Assembly (NCBI RefSeq): GCF_900105595.1
Contig: NZ_LT629784.1
Coordinates: 3,100,001 to 3,164,000, forward strand
From: Stappia sp. ES.058
GTDB taxonomy: Bacteria; Pseudomonadota; Alphaproteobacteria; Rhizobiales; Stappiaceae
DNA length: 64,000 nucleotides
Direction of reading: 5' to 3'
Positions 1 through 9,553 of this stretch are shown here, in pieces; the stretch's first letter is position 1; every line of letters starts with the position of its first letter. The notes below the pieces were generated by a model. That model did no database searches, was not told where the DNA came from, and worked only from the letters and a program-made list of their open reading frames with translations. The position numbers were made by a program, and so were the translations under genes.

Positions 1-865
1 TGCACAGCACCACCCCCTGCACCACTGCGTAGTCGCGGGTGAAGACAGCATCGACGATCAGCTTGCCGAAGCCGGGGATGGTGAAGATCTGTTCGGTCAG
101 GACGGCGCCGGCCAGCAGTTCGCCAAAGAGCAGCGCCCCGAGCGTCACCACCGGCAGGAGCGCATTGCGGAAGGCATGTTTGATCACGACGACGCGCTCG
201 CTCAAGCCCTTGGCGCGGGCCGTGCGCACATAGTCGGCCTTGAGCACGCCAAGCATTGCCGAGCGGGTATGGCGCATCAAGGTGGCGGCGAGCGCCGTGC
301 CCAGCACGAAGGCGGGCATGATCATGGTTTCCAGTGAGCGCACCGGATCGACGAAGATCGATTCGTACCCCGACGCGGGCAGCCAGCCGAGATTGACCGA
401 GACCAGCAGTATCAACATGATCCCGAGCCAGAAATTGGGGATCGACAAGCCCGACAGCGCCAGGAAATTGGCGATATAATCGACGGGCCCGCCCTTCTTG
501 ACCGCCGAGAGAATGCCCGTTGGAATGCCGATCGCCATGGCGATGATCATCGCCATCACGGCAAGCTGGATCGTCACCGGAAGCTTGTCGGCGATCAGCG
601 TCAGGACGGGCTGGTTGGTTCTGAGCGAAACGCCCAGATCGCCCTGCAGCAGCCCGCCGACCCAATAGAGATACTGATACAGGATCGGCTCGTTGAGATG
701 GTATTTCTCGCGGATGAAGGCCAGCGTTTCGGGATCGCGCTCCTCTCCCGCCAGCACCAGCGCGGGATCGCCCGGCAGGAGCTTTTGCAGGGTGAAGACG
801 AAGATCGACACCAGCACCAGCGTTGGCAGCGCGATCAGCAGGCGGCGGGCGATAAAGGCAAGCAT
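1..865 (-). CDS. Oligopeptide/dipeptide ABC transporter permease, DppB type (3' end outside window)
   Basis: Inner-membrane permease of a peptide/opine-type ABC importer. It starts at the ATG at 865-863 (MLAFIARRLLIALPTLV) and runs off the left edge after about 288 residues, so the C-terminus is missing. The N-terminal membrane segment followed by PGDPA, and the cytoplasmic EAA loop (YVRTARAKGLSERVV) followed by FRNALLP, are typical of the DppB/OppB/GsiC family. It lies 40 bp downstream of the GT25 gene in the same direction and is probably part of the leftward operon containing the binding protein and both ATPases. A DppC-type partner is expected beyond the edge. Substrate cannot be told from sequence. 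Confidence 0.9.
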   Translation of the reverse strand, partial: MLAFIARRLLIALPTLVLVSIFVFTLQKLLPGDPALVLAGEERDPETLAFIREKYHLNEPILYQYLYWVGGLLQGDLGVSLRTNQPVLTLIADKLPVTIQLAVMAMIIAMAIGIPTGILSAVKKGGPVDYIANFLALSGLSIPNFWLGIMLILLVSVNLGWLPASGYESIFVDPVRSLETMIMPAFVLGTALAATLMRHTRSAMLGVLKADYVRTARAKGLSERVVVIKHAFRNALLPVVTLGALLFGELLAGAVLTEQIFTIPGFGKLIVDAVFTRDYAVVQGVVLC

Positions 866-905
866 CACGCTGGTCCTCTGGCGAAACGGGGGCGCGCGGC
901 AAACA

Positions 906-1700
906 TCATTGGAAGGGCACCTCGATCCGTCGACGGGTACCGGCGAGGCAGGCGACGGCATTTCCGGCCTTGCGCACGTCGTTCCGAACGTCGGCGACAA
1001 GCCGCCGCACGAGCGGATCGCGGCGCATGTGCTTGTCCTCGCGCCCTTCGATGCTGCCGCCGGGATCATGCACGGGAATCGTGGCGGACAGTTTGTGAGG
1101 CTGGACGCAGGCCGCCGGGCTCAGCTGGTATTTGCCCAGGCTGCGGGAAATCGCGGACCGTGTGCTGAACAGGGTCTCGTCAACTGCGTCGATGAACCGC
1201 TCGGTAAGCGGCAGGAGCCGGCGCGCGGCCGTCCGGCTCACAATGTAGGCCCCTGTTCCGTAGTGGGAGGAATGCAGCCGCCTCACACTTCGACCCGGAA
1301 CGACCACAATCTCCTGCCGGCCGACGATCACCGGATCGAAATTCGTCTCGAGCTTGACGACGTCCGCCTCCGCCGGAACCCAGTCGCAGCGCCCCAGGAC
1401 AGCGGCCGCATCGCGCCCCAGAACCACATCGTCCTCCAGCACCAGCGCGTGTGGCGCATCGCTGTCTACCAGCATCTGCCAGCACATCCGGTGGCTGAGG
1501 AAACAAGCGACTTCACCGGGTGTCATCCAGCCCCAGTATCCCTCACCGCAAACCCGGCGCGCACGCTCTGCGTCCGGCATCGTCCTGGCGTCGACCGCCG
1601 TCACCCGTTGGAACGGCAAGCCGCAGCCGTCGAGCGCGGCAGATATCTTTGCCAGGCGTTCGGGAGCGCGGTCGAGATTGATGACGAAGGTCTTCATCAT
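906..1700 (-). CDS. Glycosyltransferase family 25 (LPS-type) protein
   Basis: 264-aa protein opening with MKTFVINLDRAPERL, the hallmark start of GT25 (LOS/LPS beta-galactosyltransferase-like) enzymes, followed by a CFLSHRMCW segment and the acidic LEDDV motif near residue 90, which is expected to bind nucleotide-sugar and metal. No membrane segments are evident. It sits between the peptide-binding protein and the DppB permease, all in one direction, an unusual place for a surface-sugar transferase. ATG at 1700 is followed by a second ATG, so the true start could be one codon later. Family assignment is good; acceptor and donor are unknown. Confidence 0.85.
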   Translation of the reverse strand: MMKTFVINLDRAPERLAKISAALDGCGLPFQRVTAVDARTMPDAERARRVCGEGYWGWMTPGEVACFLSHRMCWQMLVDSDAPHALVLEDDVVLGRDAAAVLGRCDWVPAEADVVKLETNFDPVIVGRQEIVVVPGRSVRRLHSSHYGTGAYIVSRTAARRLLPLTERFIDAVDETLFSTRSAISRSLGKYQLSPAACVQPHKLSATIPVHDPGGSIEGREDKHMRRDPLVRRLVADVRNDVRKAGNAVACLAGTRRRIEVPFQ

Positions 1701-1763
1701 GGCCTGATTGCAGAACGGTGCGGCACGGAAACCGAAACAGGAAACATGTGCGGGAAACGGGAC

Positions 1764-1790
1764 GCGGAGGGCGGGAACACCGCCCTCCGC
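1764..1790. other. Intercistronic hairpin after the peptide-binding protein gene
   Basis: Perfect 11-bp arms (GCGGAGGGCGG and its complement) separated by a 5-nt loop lie 20 bp downstream of the binding-protein stop. No T-run follows on the minus strand. This fits a 3' stabilising or attenuating hairpin that keeps binding-protein mRNA more abundant than the downstream messages; that role is inferred. Confidence 0.55.
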
Positions 1791-1809
1791 AACCGCCGGT
1801 CAGACCGGC

Positions 1810-3321
1810 TCAGGATTTGAACTTCACGTTCTCGAGCCGGATCATGCCGTCCGGATAGGGTGTGAAGCCCTCGATCTTGCCATCCAGCGCCCAGATCCAC
1901 GTCGGATGATAGAGATAGATGATCGGCATGTCGTTCGCGAGAATGTCGCGCGCCGCGTCATAGCTCTTTTTCCGCTCGGCGAGATCGTTGCTCGTGCGCG
2001 CGGCATTGAGCAGGCGGTCGACCTCCGGGTTGCAGTATTTGGAATCGTTGATTCCGCCCTTGCAGGTCATGAACTGGTGGATGTTGCCATCCGGGTCGAC
2101 ACGGCCCGACCAGCCCACCTGGCTCCCCTGGTAATTGCCGGCCGACTGATCGGCAAGCAGGCTGGCGAACTCCATCGACTTGAGCTTGACGTTGAAGCCG
2201 GCTTCCGCGGCCATCGCCTGGACCACCTGCATCATCTGCGTCTGCACCGGGTTGTTGGCGACCTGGACCTCGACGTCGAGCGTCTCGTATCCGGCTTCCT
2301 TCATCAGTTCCTTGGCCTTGGCAACGTCGCGCGCGGGCACCGGATGCGACTTGTCGTACCAGGGGCTCGTTGGCGGGAACGGCTGGTTGCCCGGCGCGAA
2401 GGCGCCTTCGAACACCACCTGGTTGATCGCGTCGCGATCGAGCGACAGCGAAAACGCCTGGCGCAGCTTCGGCTCGTTGCCGAACGGATTGTCGCCGCGC
2501 GCGCCATTGTCGACGTTCACGGTGATGCCCTGATAGCCGAGGCTGACGGCTTCGGCATAGACAAGACCGTCGTCGCCCTTGACGGCGGCCGCATCCGTTG
2601 CCGCGAGACGCTCGAGCATGTCGAGATCGCCGGCGCGCAGGTTGGCGAGACGCACGGTGGTGTCGGGGATCGGCAGGAAGGTCACGGTGTCGAAATTGAT
2701 CGCGTCCGCGTTCCAGTAGTCGGCGAATTTCGCCAGCACGATCCGGTCCTGCTGGATGCGCTCGACAAAGGAGAAGGGACCCGAGCAGACCGGTTTGGCG
2801 CCGAAGTCGGTGCCGGCGGAGGCGGTTGCCGTCGGCGACAGCATCATGCCGGCGCGGTCGGCGAACTGGGCAAGCAGCGTCGCGTCGGGTGCGCTGAGCG
2901 AAAAGGCGACCTGATACGGGCCGGTCACGGCAACGCTTTCGATCGACTTCACCTCGCTCTTGCGGCGGCTTTCCGGCATGTTTTTGGAGCGGTCGATGTT
3001 GGCCTTGACGGCCTCCGCGTCGAACGGCGTCCCGTCATGGAAGGTGACGCCCTCACGCAGATCCATCGTCAGCGTCAGCCCGTCGTCGGACCACGACCAG
3101 CCGGTGGCGAGCTGCGGGATGATCTCCAGATCAGGGGTGATGTCGACCAGCTTGTCGCACAGGGACGCATAGACGATGCGACCGACGAACGTGCGCGACT
3201 GATCCGGATCGAGCACGTCCGGGTCGTCCTGAAGGCCGATGCGAAGATCGGCGGCCTGTACCGTCAGCGCCGTGGAGGCGCCAAGGGCGAACAGCAATGC
3301 GGCTAGCAGTTTGGTTTTCAT
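1810..3321 (-). CDS. Periplasmic peptide-binding protein, SBP family 5
   Basis: 503-aa extracytoplasmic solute-binding protein of an oligopeptide/dipeptide/nickel-type ABC importer. A signal peptide is clear (MKTKLLAALLFALGASTAL, cut near VQAAD). The body has family-5 features: an early DPDVLDP stretch, LREGVTFHDGTPF near residue 95, and a C-terminal lobe with YLYHPTWIWAL. GAGGAG lies 6 nt before the ATG. Length is normal for DppA/OppA proteins. It follows the two ATPase genes after a 220-bp gap that shows no gene. Ligand is unknown; peptides, opines or sugars are all possible for this family. Confidence 0.9.
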   Translation of the reverse strand: MKTKLLAALLFALGASTALTVQAADLRIGLQDDPDVLDPDQSRTFVGRIVYASLCDKLVDITPDLEIIPQLATGWSWSDDGLTLTMDLREGVTFHDGTPFDAEAVKANIDRSKNMPESRRKSEVKSIESVAVTGPYQVAFSLSAPDATLLAQFADRAGMMLSPTATASAGTDFGAKPVCSGPFSFVERIQQDRIVLAKFADYWNADAINFDTVTFLPIPDTTVRLANLRAGDLDMLERLAATDAAAVKGDDGLVYAEAVSLGYQGITVNVDNGARGDNPFGNEPKLRQAFSLSLDRDAINQVVFEGAFAPGNQPFPPTSPWYDKSHPVPARDVAKAKELMKEAGYETLDVEVQVANNPVQTQMMQVVQAMAAEAGFNVKLKSMEFASLLADQSAGNYQGSQVGWSGRVDPDGNIHQFMTCKGGINDSKYCNPEVDRLLNAARTSNDLAERKKSYDAARDILANDMPIIYLYHPTWIWALDGKIEGFTPYPDGMIRLENVKFKS

Positions 3322-3541
3322 CTAACGCTCCTCTGGTGAGATGAACTCTTTCGGACCATGCCGGGTCTTGTGAACGCTCCCCCTGAAAGAGATCGCGCCC
3401 GGTGTGCCCGGCTGCGGCAGGACGGACGCGGTCGCCGGCAAAGATCGCCGGCAATTCCGTGCCCGGTAAAGTGTCGTCCCGCGCGACGGGCGTCGTGCCC
3501 TGCCCGGAACGGAAGACAAAGACGGGAGGCGGGGTCCGCGG

Positions 3542-4675
3542 TCATGACACACGACCGGCGGGGCCCGCTGTCGCGGCGCGGCTGCGCTCCCGATACAGCT
3601 CAAAGCGACGCTCGACCGCCGGGGAAAGTGCAGGCGTATCCGCGGCCTTCGGGACGCCGGCGCGCGCCTCTTCCCAGTGATGACAGGCGACCGTCCGGTC
3701 ATGCGCCACCTTGGCAAGCGGCGGACGCTCGACCTTGCAGATCCCGCTCGCCAGCGGACAACGGGTGTGAAAACGACAGCCCGGCGGCGGCGCCAGCGGT
3801 GACGGAACATCGCCGGTCAGCCCGGCGTCCACCTTGCGACTGCGTGGCGAGGGAATGGGGATCGCCCGCATCAGCGCCTGGGTGTAGGGGTGCAGCGGCG
3901 CGTCGTAGAGCGCATCGGTCTCGCCTTGTTCGACGATCTCGCCCAGATACATCACCGCCACCCGGTCGCTCATGTGCCGGATCACCGCCAGGTCGTGGGC
4001 GATCAGCACCAGCGTCAGGTCGAACTCCGCCTTGAGGTCTTCCAAGAGGTTGATCACCTGCGCCTGGATCGACACATCGAGCGCGGAGACCGGCTCGTCG
4101 CCGATCAGCACCTTCGGGCCGGAGGCAAGCGCCCGGGCGATGCCGATGCGCTGGCGCTGGCCGCCGGAGAACTCGTGCGGATACCGGTTGGCGTATTCCG
4201 CCCTCAGTCCGACGCGGGTCAACAGCTCCGCAACGCGCCGGGGCCGCGTGGCACGGGTGCCGATGCCGTGCACGCGCATCGGTTCCTCCACGATGGCGCC
4301 GACCGTCATGCGCGGGTTCAGCGAGGAAAACGGGTCCTGGAAGATGAACTGCAGGTCCTTGCGCAACCGACGCATGTCGCCTTCCGGCAAGGAGCTGATG
4401 TCCGTGCCATCATAAAGCACCTGCCCGCGCGTCGGACGCATCAGCCGCAACAGCAGTCGCGCCAGCGTCGATTTCCCGCAACCGCTCTCGCCGACGATCG
4501 CCAGCGTTTCGCCACGGCGCACGCCGAGCGACACGCCGTCGACGGCCCGCACCACTTGCGGCTTCGACAGGAACGCCGAACCGACCTTGAAATGACAGGC
4601 AAGATTTCGCGCTTCGAGCACGCAGTCACCAGAACCGGCCCGGAATTGCACGGCGTCCCCTGGGTTGTTTCTCAT
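3542..4675 (-). CDS. Oligopeptide ABC transporter ATP-binding protein, DppF/OppF type
   Basis: 377-aa ATPase powering the peptide importer. Walker A is GESGCGKST (about residue 63), the signature is SGGQRQRIGIARAL, Walker B is VLIGDEPVSALD, and the switch His is in IAHD. The C-terminal oligopeptide-transporter extension has the Cys-containing GCRFHTRCPLA motif. The start codon overlaps the stop of the DppD-like gene (ATGA at 4675-4672), so the two are translationally coupled. The C-terminal tail after the Cys motif is about 70 residues and Arg/Ala rich. Confidence 0.92.
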   Translation of the reverse strand: MRNNPGDAVQFRAGSGDCVLEARNLACHFKVGSAFLSKPQVVRAVDGVSLGVRRGETLAIVGESGCGKSTLARLLLRLMRPTRGQVLYDGTDISSLPEGDMRRLRKDLQFIFQDPFSSLNPRMTVGAIVEEPMRVHGIGTRATRPRRVAELLTRVGLRAEYANRYPHEFSGGQRQRIGIARALASGPKVLIGDEPVSALDVSIQAQVINLLEDLKAEFDLTLVLIAHDLAVIRHMSDRVAVMYLGEIVEQGETDALYDAPLHPYTQALMRAIPIPSPRSRKVDAGLTGDVPSPLAPPPGCRFHTRCPLASGICKVERPPLAKVAHDRTVACHHWEEARAGVPKAADTPALSPAVERRFELYRERSRAATAGPAGRVS

Positions 4676-5709
4676 GCCGCCACCCCGCCGAAACTCGCCT
4701 CAAGCGGCGCATGCACACAGGCGACGTGATGGCCGGACGTCTGCGACACGTCGACCTGGCGCAGCGGCGGCACCTCCAGGCGACAGGCATCGGATGCAAA
4801 GGGGCAGCGCGGCGCGAAACGACATCCGTCCGGCATGGTATCAACGGTCGGGACCATGCCCGGCACGGTCGCGAGACTTCCCGTGCGCTTGCCGAGCGAG
4901 GGCACGGAACTCATCAGGCCGATGGTGTAGGGATGCTGCGGATCGTCGAAGACCGAGGTCACGCTGCCCTGTTCGACCACACGCCCGGCATACATCACCG
5001 CAACCGTATCGGCGATCTCGGCAACGACGCCGAGATCATGGGTAATCAGCACCAGCGCCGTACCGCTTTCCTTCTGGAGCGTGCGGATCAGGTCGAGGAT
5101 CTGCGCCTGGATGGTCACATCGAGCGCCGTGGTCGGCTCGTCGGCGATCAGGAGTTGCGGGTCGTTGGCGAGCGCCATGGCGATCATCACGCGCTGTCGC
5201 ATGCCGCCGGAAAGCTGGTGCGGATAGTCGTCCAGCCGCTTTTCCGCCGCCGGCACCTTGACCCGGCGCAACATCTCCAGCGCATGGGCGCGCGCCGCAG
5301 CCTTGCCGATCCGGCGATGCCGCAGCACGATCTCAGCGATCTGGTCGCCGACGGTATAAACCGGATTGAGCGAGGTCATCGGCTCCTGAAAGATCATCGA
5401 CATGCGGTCGCCACGGATCTCGCCGAGTTCCCGGCGCGTCAGCTGCAGGAGATCGCGCCCCTCGAACATCGCCCGTCCGGACATGATTTCGGCCGGCGGA
5501 ACCGGCAACAGCCCCATCAGCGACAGCGCCGTCACCGACTTGCCGCAACCGCTTTCGCCGACGATGCACAGGGTCTCGCCCGGCTTGACCGACAGCGACA
5601 CGCCGTCGACCACATTCGCCCGCGCGCCCTTGAAGCGGATCGACAATCCGTCGACGGACAGAAGCGGGCGGGCGTCCTCCGCGGGGGAACCGGTGGTCTC
5701 ACTCGGCAT
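4672..5709 (-). CDS. Oligopeptide ABC transporter ATP-binding protein, DppD/OppD type
   Basis: 345-aa ATPase, partner of the DppF-like protein. Walker [10 protein letters not shown], signature [15 protein letters not shown], Walker [13 protein letters not shown], and the C-terminal [11 protein letters not shown]ys motif are all present. The start is placed at the ATG at 5709 (MPSETTGSP); the reading frame stays open upstream, but that sequence is the antisense-free shadow of the regulator gene. The start codon lies 11 nt inside the end of the GntR gene, so regulator and transporter are transcribed together. Confidence 0.92.
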   Translation of the reverse strand: MPSETTGSPAEDARPLLSVDGLSIRFKGARANVVDGVSLSVKPGETLCIVGESGCGKSVTALSLMGLLPVPPAEIMSGRAMFEGRDLLQLTRRELGEIRGDRMSMIFQEPMTSLNPVYTVGDQIAEIVLRHRRIGKAAARAHALEMLRRVKVPAAEKRLDDYPHQLSGGMRQRVMIAMALANDPQLLIADEPTTALDVTIQAQILDLIRTLQKESGTALVLITHDLGVVAEIADTVAVMYAGRVVEQGSVTSVFDDPQHPYTIGLMSSVPSLGKRTGSLATVPGMVPTVDTMPDGCRFAPRCPFASDACRLEVPPLRQVDVSQTSGHHVACVHAPLEASFGGVAA

Positions 5710-6472
5710 CGGCAAGCTCCTCCGACGACTGCAGCAAGAGCCGCTCCTGAAGCGCCAGCAAATGCCGGCGCATCGCGCGTTCCGCCGCAACCGGGTCACG
5801 CCGTTCGATGGCGTCGAGCACCTCCGAATGCTGGGACGTGTAGAGTTCCGCCGTGCCATCGGTGCGCAACGCCTCGCGCACGTGGCGCCAGGTGTCGTCC
5901 TGACGCACCCGGTCGACCACCTCGAAGACGGCGAGAAACAGCGTATTGCCGGCGGCCTCGGCAATGGCCCGGTGCAGCGCGCCGTCCCAAAGTTCGCGGC
6001 TGTCCATGTCCTGCGCCTGCCACACGCTGTTGCACAACGCCCGCATGCGCGCCACGTCGGCAGCGGAAGCTCGAACCGCCGCAAGCCGCGCCAGCGCCGG
6101 CTCCAGCCGAAGGCGAACCTCCATCACCTCGAACATGTTGCTCATCTGCGGCAGTTGCGCCATCTGGCGTTCGCCCGTCAGCCGCGTCGCCGCGCCGATG
6201 AAGGTGCCGGCGCCCTGCCGGCGCCAGATGCGCCCCTCCGCCGCCAGCACATCCAGTGCGCGCCGGACGGCGCGGCGGCCGACGCCGATCTCCTCGGCCA
6301 GTTCGCGTTCCGTGGGAAGCTGCTCGCGCGCCTCCAGCTCCAGCTGATCGACGATGATCCGCAAGCGCTCAAGCGCGAGACTGGAGTTTCGCAGCGATTG
6401 GGGAGCCTCTGACAAGATACGCGAACCCTTGTGAACCTTTCTGAGATTGGTTCCATTATTTGTCGCCGGCAC
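5699..6472 (-). CDS. FadR-subfamily GntR transcriptional regulator
   Basis: 257-aa regulator. A winged helix-turn-helix lies at about residues 30-95 (LPTERELAEEIGVGRRAVR, then LAAEGRIWRRQGAGTFI, the classic GntR wing). A C-terminal all-helical FCD effector domain follows, with conserved Arg and His positions (VRLRLEPALARLAA, LHRAIAEAAGN) typical of small-carboxylate-responsive members. It is the first gene of the leftward peptide-transport operon, overlapping dppD by 11 nt, and is divergent from an SDR gene, so it probably controls both. The effector is unknown. Confidence 0.9.
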   Translation of the reverse strand: MPATNNGTNLRKVHKGSRILSEAPQSLRNSSLALERLRIIVDQLELEAREQLPTERELAEEIGVGRRAVRRALDVLAAEGRIWRRQGAGTFIGAATRLTGERQMAQLPQMSNMFEVMEVRLRLEPALARLAAVRASAADVARMRALCNSVWQAQDMDSRELWDGALHRAIAEAAGNTLFLAVFEVVDRVRQDDTWRHVREALRTDGTAELYTSQHSEVLDAIERRDPVAAERAMRRHLLALQERLLLQSSEELADAE

Positions 6473-6600
6473 AGCCTTGGCAAGCCCTCGGATGCAGGCA
6501 GAGACGCATAAATTTCAATCAGCCTGCCCGAAAAATAACTTTCCAAATGATTTTCAAGCCGGAATCGCACTGAAAGTCCGCTTCGCGTTCTGGATGCAGA

Positions 6601-6618
6601 ACCAATAGGGAATTTGGT
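6601..6618. promoter_or_regulatory. Candidate GntR operator in divergent promoter region
   Basis: ACCAA and TTGGT arms separated by 8 nt form a small inverted repeat between the GntR regulator and the SDR gene, and ACCAATAGG occurs again at 6668-6676. FadR-type regulators bind short TGGT/ACCA palindromes, so this is a plausible site; the spacing is an inference only. Confidence 0.3.
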
Positions 6619-6725
6619 ATCACGCCCGTCCGAAGATCGGGGATTGGCTTCGGCCATCTGTCCTGACACCAATAGGCGGCCCGGGAAAGCGGCGCCTCGA
6701 CCGCCGGAAGACAAGGAGCGAGACC

Positions 6726-7487
6726 ATGGCTGATGACGCATTTGCCGGACATGTCGTCCTGATCACCGGCGCGGCAAGCGGGTTTGGCCATCTGCTGGCC
6801 GCACGCCTGTCCTCTGCCGGGGCGAGGCTCGTCCTCGGCGACCGGGATGCCGCCGGCCTTGAGACGGCCGCCGCCCTCTTGCGCGTGAACACTCCGGACA
6901 TCGTGACGAGGGTCTGCGACGTGACCCGAGAGGCGGACGTCGAGGCGCTGGTCGCCACGGCCGTTTCCGCCTTTGGGCGGCTCGACATTGCCGTCAACAA
7001 TGCCGGCGCCACGGGCGCGGTCAAACCTCTCGTCGACACGACGGAAACCGACCTCGATTTCGCGTATGCGGTGAACGCCAAGGGCGTCTTCTTCGGCGTC
7101 AAGCATCAGATCCGCCAGATGCTGACGCAGGAGGATGGCGGCGCGATCCTGAATGTCAGTTCGCTCGCCGGCATCGGCGCCGGCCCCAGGCTTGCCGCCT
7201 ATTCGGCCGCGAAACACGCCGTCATCGGGATCACCCGCACGGCGGCGGCGGAACACGCTCGCGACAACATCCGCGTCAACGCCGTATGCCCCTACTACAG
7301 TCCGACACCGCTGTTGAGCGACGGCCCCCTGGCCGGACGCGCCGGACGGCTCGCCGAAGGATCTCCGATGAAGCGGCTGCCGGCCCCGGAGGAAGTTGTG
7401 GCCGCAATGATCGCGCTGATTGCCCCCGACAACAGCTTTGTCAACGGGCAGGCGCTTGCCGTCGATGGCGGCATTTCCGCCTTTTGA
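6726..7487 (+). CDS. SDR-family NAD(P)-dependent oxidoreductase
   Basis: 253-aa classical short-chain dehydrogenase/reductase. The cofactor motif TGAASGFG is at residues 14-21, NNAG at 91-94, the catalytic Ser in NVSSLAG near 146, and Tyr159/Lys163 in YSAAK. D39 after the second strand favours NAD over NADP. A C-terminal ALAVDGGIS is standard for the family. ATG at 6726 follows an AAGGAG. It is divergent from the GntR/peptide-transport operon and convergent with the TRAP genes. The substrate (an alcohol or ketone) is unknown. Confidence 0.9.
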   Translation: MADDAFAGHVVLITGAASGFGHLLAARLSSAGARLVLGDRDAAGLETAAALLRVNTPDIVTRVCDVTREADVEALVATAVSAFGRLDIAVNNAGATGAVKPLVDTTETDLDFAYAVNAKGVFFGVKHQIRQMLTQEDGGAILNVSSLAGIGAGPRLAAYSAAKHAVIGITRTAAAEHARDNIRVNAVCPYYSPTPLLSDGPLAGRAGRLAEGSPMKRLPAPEEVVAAMIALIAPDNSFVNGQALAVDGGISAF

Positions 7488-7550
7488 GCGGATCCCGCAG
7501 ACGATGACGCGCCTGCCCCCGGCCGCTATCGCCAGGGCCGCATGGTTCCG

Positions 7551-8894
7551 TCACCGCGCCAGCGCGTTGGGGATATAGAGCGCGATCTGCGGCCAGGCGA
7601 TCACCGAGGCCAGCGCCAGGATCTGCAGCACCACGAAAGGAACGACGCCGCGGTAGATCATCCCGATGGAGACGCCCTTGGGCGCGATGCCGCGCAGATA
7701 AAACAGCGCATAGCCGAACGGCGGCGTCAGGAACGAGGTCTGCAGGTTGACCGCCAGTGCGATGGCGAACCAGATCAGCACCTGCTCGGGCGGCAGGCCG
7801 AAATCGAGCGCGGCCACCACCGGCGCCACGATCGGCACGACCACCAGCGTAATCTCGACCCACTCCAGAAAGAAGCCGAGCACGAAGACCAGCGCCATGA
7901 TCATGATGAAGACGACGTAAGGGTTGCCGTCGTGAACGGCGAAGGCATCGGCGATCAGCGCATCGCCGCCAAGCTTTCGGAACACCACGGAAAACACTGT
8001 CGCGCCCATCATCACGAAGATGATCATCGCCGTCGTCTTGGTGGTGTCGCGCAGGGCCGAACTCAGCGTCTTCCAGTCGAGCTTGCGCGACACGAACGCC
8101 AGGAACATCGCCCCCAGCGCACCGATGGCCGCCGATTCCGTCGGCGTCGCGATGCCGGCGACAATGGTGCCGAGCACCGAGACGATCAGGATGACCGGCG
8201 CCAGAAGATCGAGCGCCAGCGAGGCGACCGCCGACCAGAACGGCTTTTGCTCGCTCGGCGCGGCCGGCGGCATGCGGTGCGGCTGGAAAATCGCGACAAG
8301 AATCAGATAGCCGATATACAGGCTCCCGAGCAAAAGCCCCGGACCGACCGCCGCCATGAACAGGTCGCCGACGGAAACGCGCAGCTGGTCGCCCAGGACA
8401 ATGAGCATGATGCTCGGCGGGATGAGAATGCCAAGCGTGCCGCTGGCCGCGATCAGGCCGGAGGAGATTTTCGGATCGTAGTTGTTCTGCAGCATGGTCG
8501 GCAGCGCCATCATGCCCATCAGCACCACCGAGGCGCCGATGATGCCGGTCGACGCCGCCATGATCACGCCGATCACCGCGACAGCGAACCCGTAGCCGCC
8601 CGGAAGACCGCGAAAGATAGAGGCGAGCGATTTCAAAAGCCGCTCCGCGATGCCGGAGCGCTCCAGCATCAGCCCCATGAAGACGAAGAGCGGGATCGCG
8701 ATCAAGAGCCAGTTGGTGAGAATGCCGGAATACATCCGCGACACGGTGGTCGACAGAAACAGCATCGGCACGCCTGCCAGAACGGCGAAACAGATGCCGA
8801 TGCCGGCAAGCACGAAAGCGACCGGATAGCCGGCGAAAATGCCGCCCATCAGACCGATGAGCATCAGGACGGGCCAGAAGGCATCTTCCATCAT
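7551..8894 (-). CDS. TRAP transporter large permease, DctM type
   Basis: 447-aa polytopic membrane protein, the sodium- or proton-coupled transport subunit of a TRAP importer. Typical features are FLFMG-like early helices (PLFVFMGLMLERSGIAERLL), the GASVVLMG and GTLGILIPPSIMLIVLGD segments and PTESAAIGALGA. The length matches DctM. ATG overlaps the stop of the small permease gene (ATGA at 8894-8891). It is the last gene of a dctP-dctQ-dctM operon read leftward and faces the SDR gene with a 63-bp gap. Confidence 0.93.
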   Translation of the reverse strand: MMEDAFWPVLMLIGLMGGIFAGYPVAFVLAGIGICFAVLAGVPMLFLSTTVSRMYSGILTNWLLIAIPLFVFMGLMLERSGIAERLLKSLASIFRGLPGGYGFAVAVIGVIMAASTGIIGASVVLMGMMALPTMLQNNYDPKISSGLIAASGTLGILIPPSIMLIVLGDQLRVSVGDLFMAAVGPGLLLGSLYIGYLILVAIFQPHRMPPAAPSEQKPFWSAVASLALDLLAPVILIVSVLGTIVAGIATPTESAAIGALGAMFLAFVSRKLDWKTLSSALRDTTKTTAMIIFVMMGATVFSVVFRKLGGDALIADAFAVHDGNPYVVFIMIMALVFVLGFFLEWVEITLVVVPIVAPVVAALDFGLPPEQVLIWFAIALAVNLQTSFLTPPFGYALFYLRGIAPKGVSIGMIYRGVVPFVVLQILALASVIAWPQIALYIPNALAR

Positions 8895-9478
8895 GCGCCT
8901 GTCCTTCCCTGGTCGTCGGCAGCCGATCCGTTCGCGTCCCGGCCGAAAAGAAAGACGGCGGCGGAGAGAATGCGGGCGAGCGCGAGCGTTCCCAGAAGCA
9001 GGAAACCGGCCGGAATGCAGGCCTTCACGAACCAGCGATCGATCATGCCGCCGTAGGTGGAGCCTTCACCGGTGAGATAGGAGCGATAGGCGAACTTGGT
9101 GCCGAACCAGACGATGATCGCGCAAAACGGAAGCAGGAAGACCAGGTCGCACAGCATGTCGACCCAGGCCTTGCGACGTTTCGAGAAATGCGCGGCAAGA
9201 AAATCGACGCTGACATGCTCGCGGTCGCGATAGGCATAGACGCCGCCGAAAAGCACCACCATGGCGAAGATGTGCCATTGCAGATCGAGCATGCTGTTGA
9301 CGGTCAGCGCCTCGTCGAAGAAGGGCACGCTGCCCTGCCAGTCGACCAGATGGTTGATCCCGAGCTGCGCGGCAAGCACGCCCAGACAGACCGACACGAT
9401 CAGCGGCAGGATCAGCCACCCCACGATCATTCCGGGCAGCGCACAGACGCTTCCCACTGTTTCCCCAAGACGTTTCAC
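8891..9478 (-). CDS. TRAP transporter small permease, DctQ type
   Basis: Four-helix membrane subunit linking the binding protein to DctM. The protein of about 195 aa shows membrane spans near 20-40, 60-80, 100-125 and 150-175, the usual DctQ pattern, with a DREHVSVDFL segment typical of the family. GTG at 9478 is preferred because GGGAGC lies 6 nt upstream; a TTG two codons earlier would be too close to it. It ends in a 4-nt overlap with dctM. The rather long N-terminus and the loop around residue 50 are mildly atypical. Confidence 0.88.
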   Translation of the reverse strand: MKRLGETVGSVCALPGMIVGWLILPLIVSVCLGVLAAQLGINHLVDWQGSVPFFDEALTVNSMLDLQWHIFAMVVLFGGVYAYRDREHVSVDFLAAHFSKRRKAWVDMLCDLVFLLPFCAIIVWFGTKFAYRSYLTGEGSTYGGMIDRWFVKACIPAGFLLLGTLALARILSAAVFLFGRDANGSAADDQGRTGA

Positions 9479-9553
9479 GCCCAAGCTCCCCGATCCATAT
9501 CGATGGGCGGCCCCCGGTCCGGACGCCGCCCACTGATGTCAAAGCCCAATGGC

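Noticed and set aside
1708..3306. 532-codon plus-strand frame opposite the peptide-binding protein
   Set aside because: Antisense shadow of a well-supported SBP family 5 gene; no ribosome-binding site or domain.
7542..9056. Long plus-strand frame (504 codons) opposite the TRAP permeases
   Set aside because: His/Asp/Arg-rich translation with no fold pattern; it is the antisense shadow of dctM and dctQ, which are clear family members.
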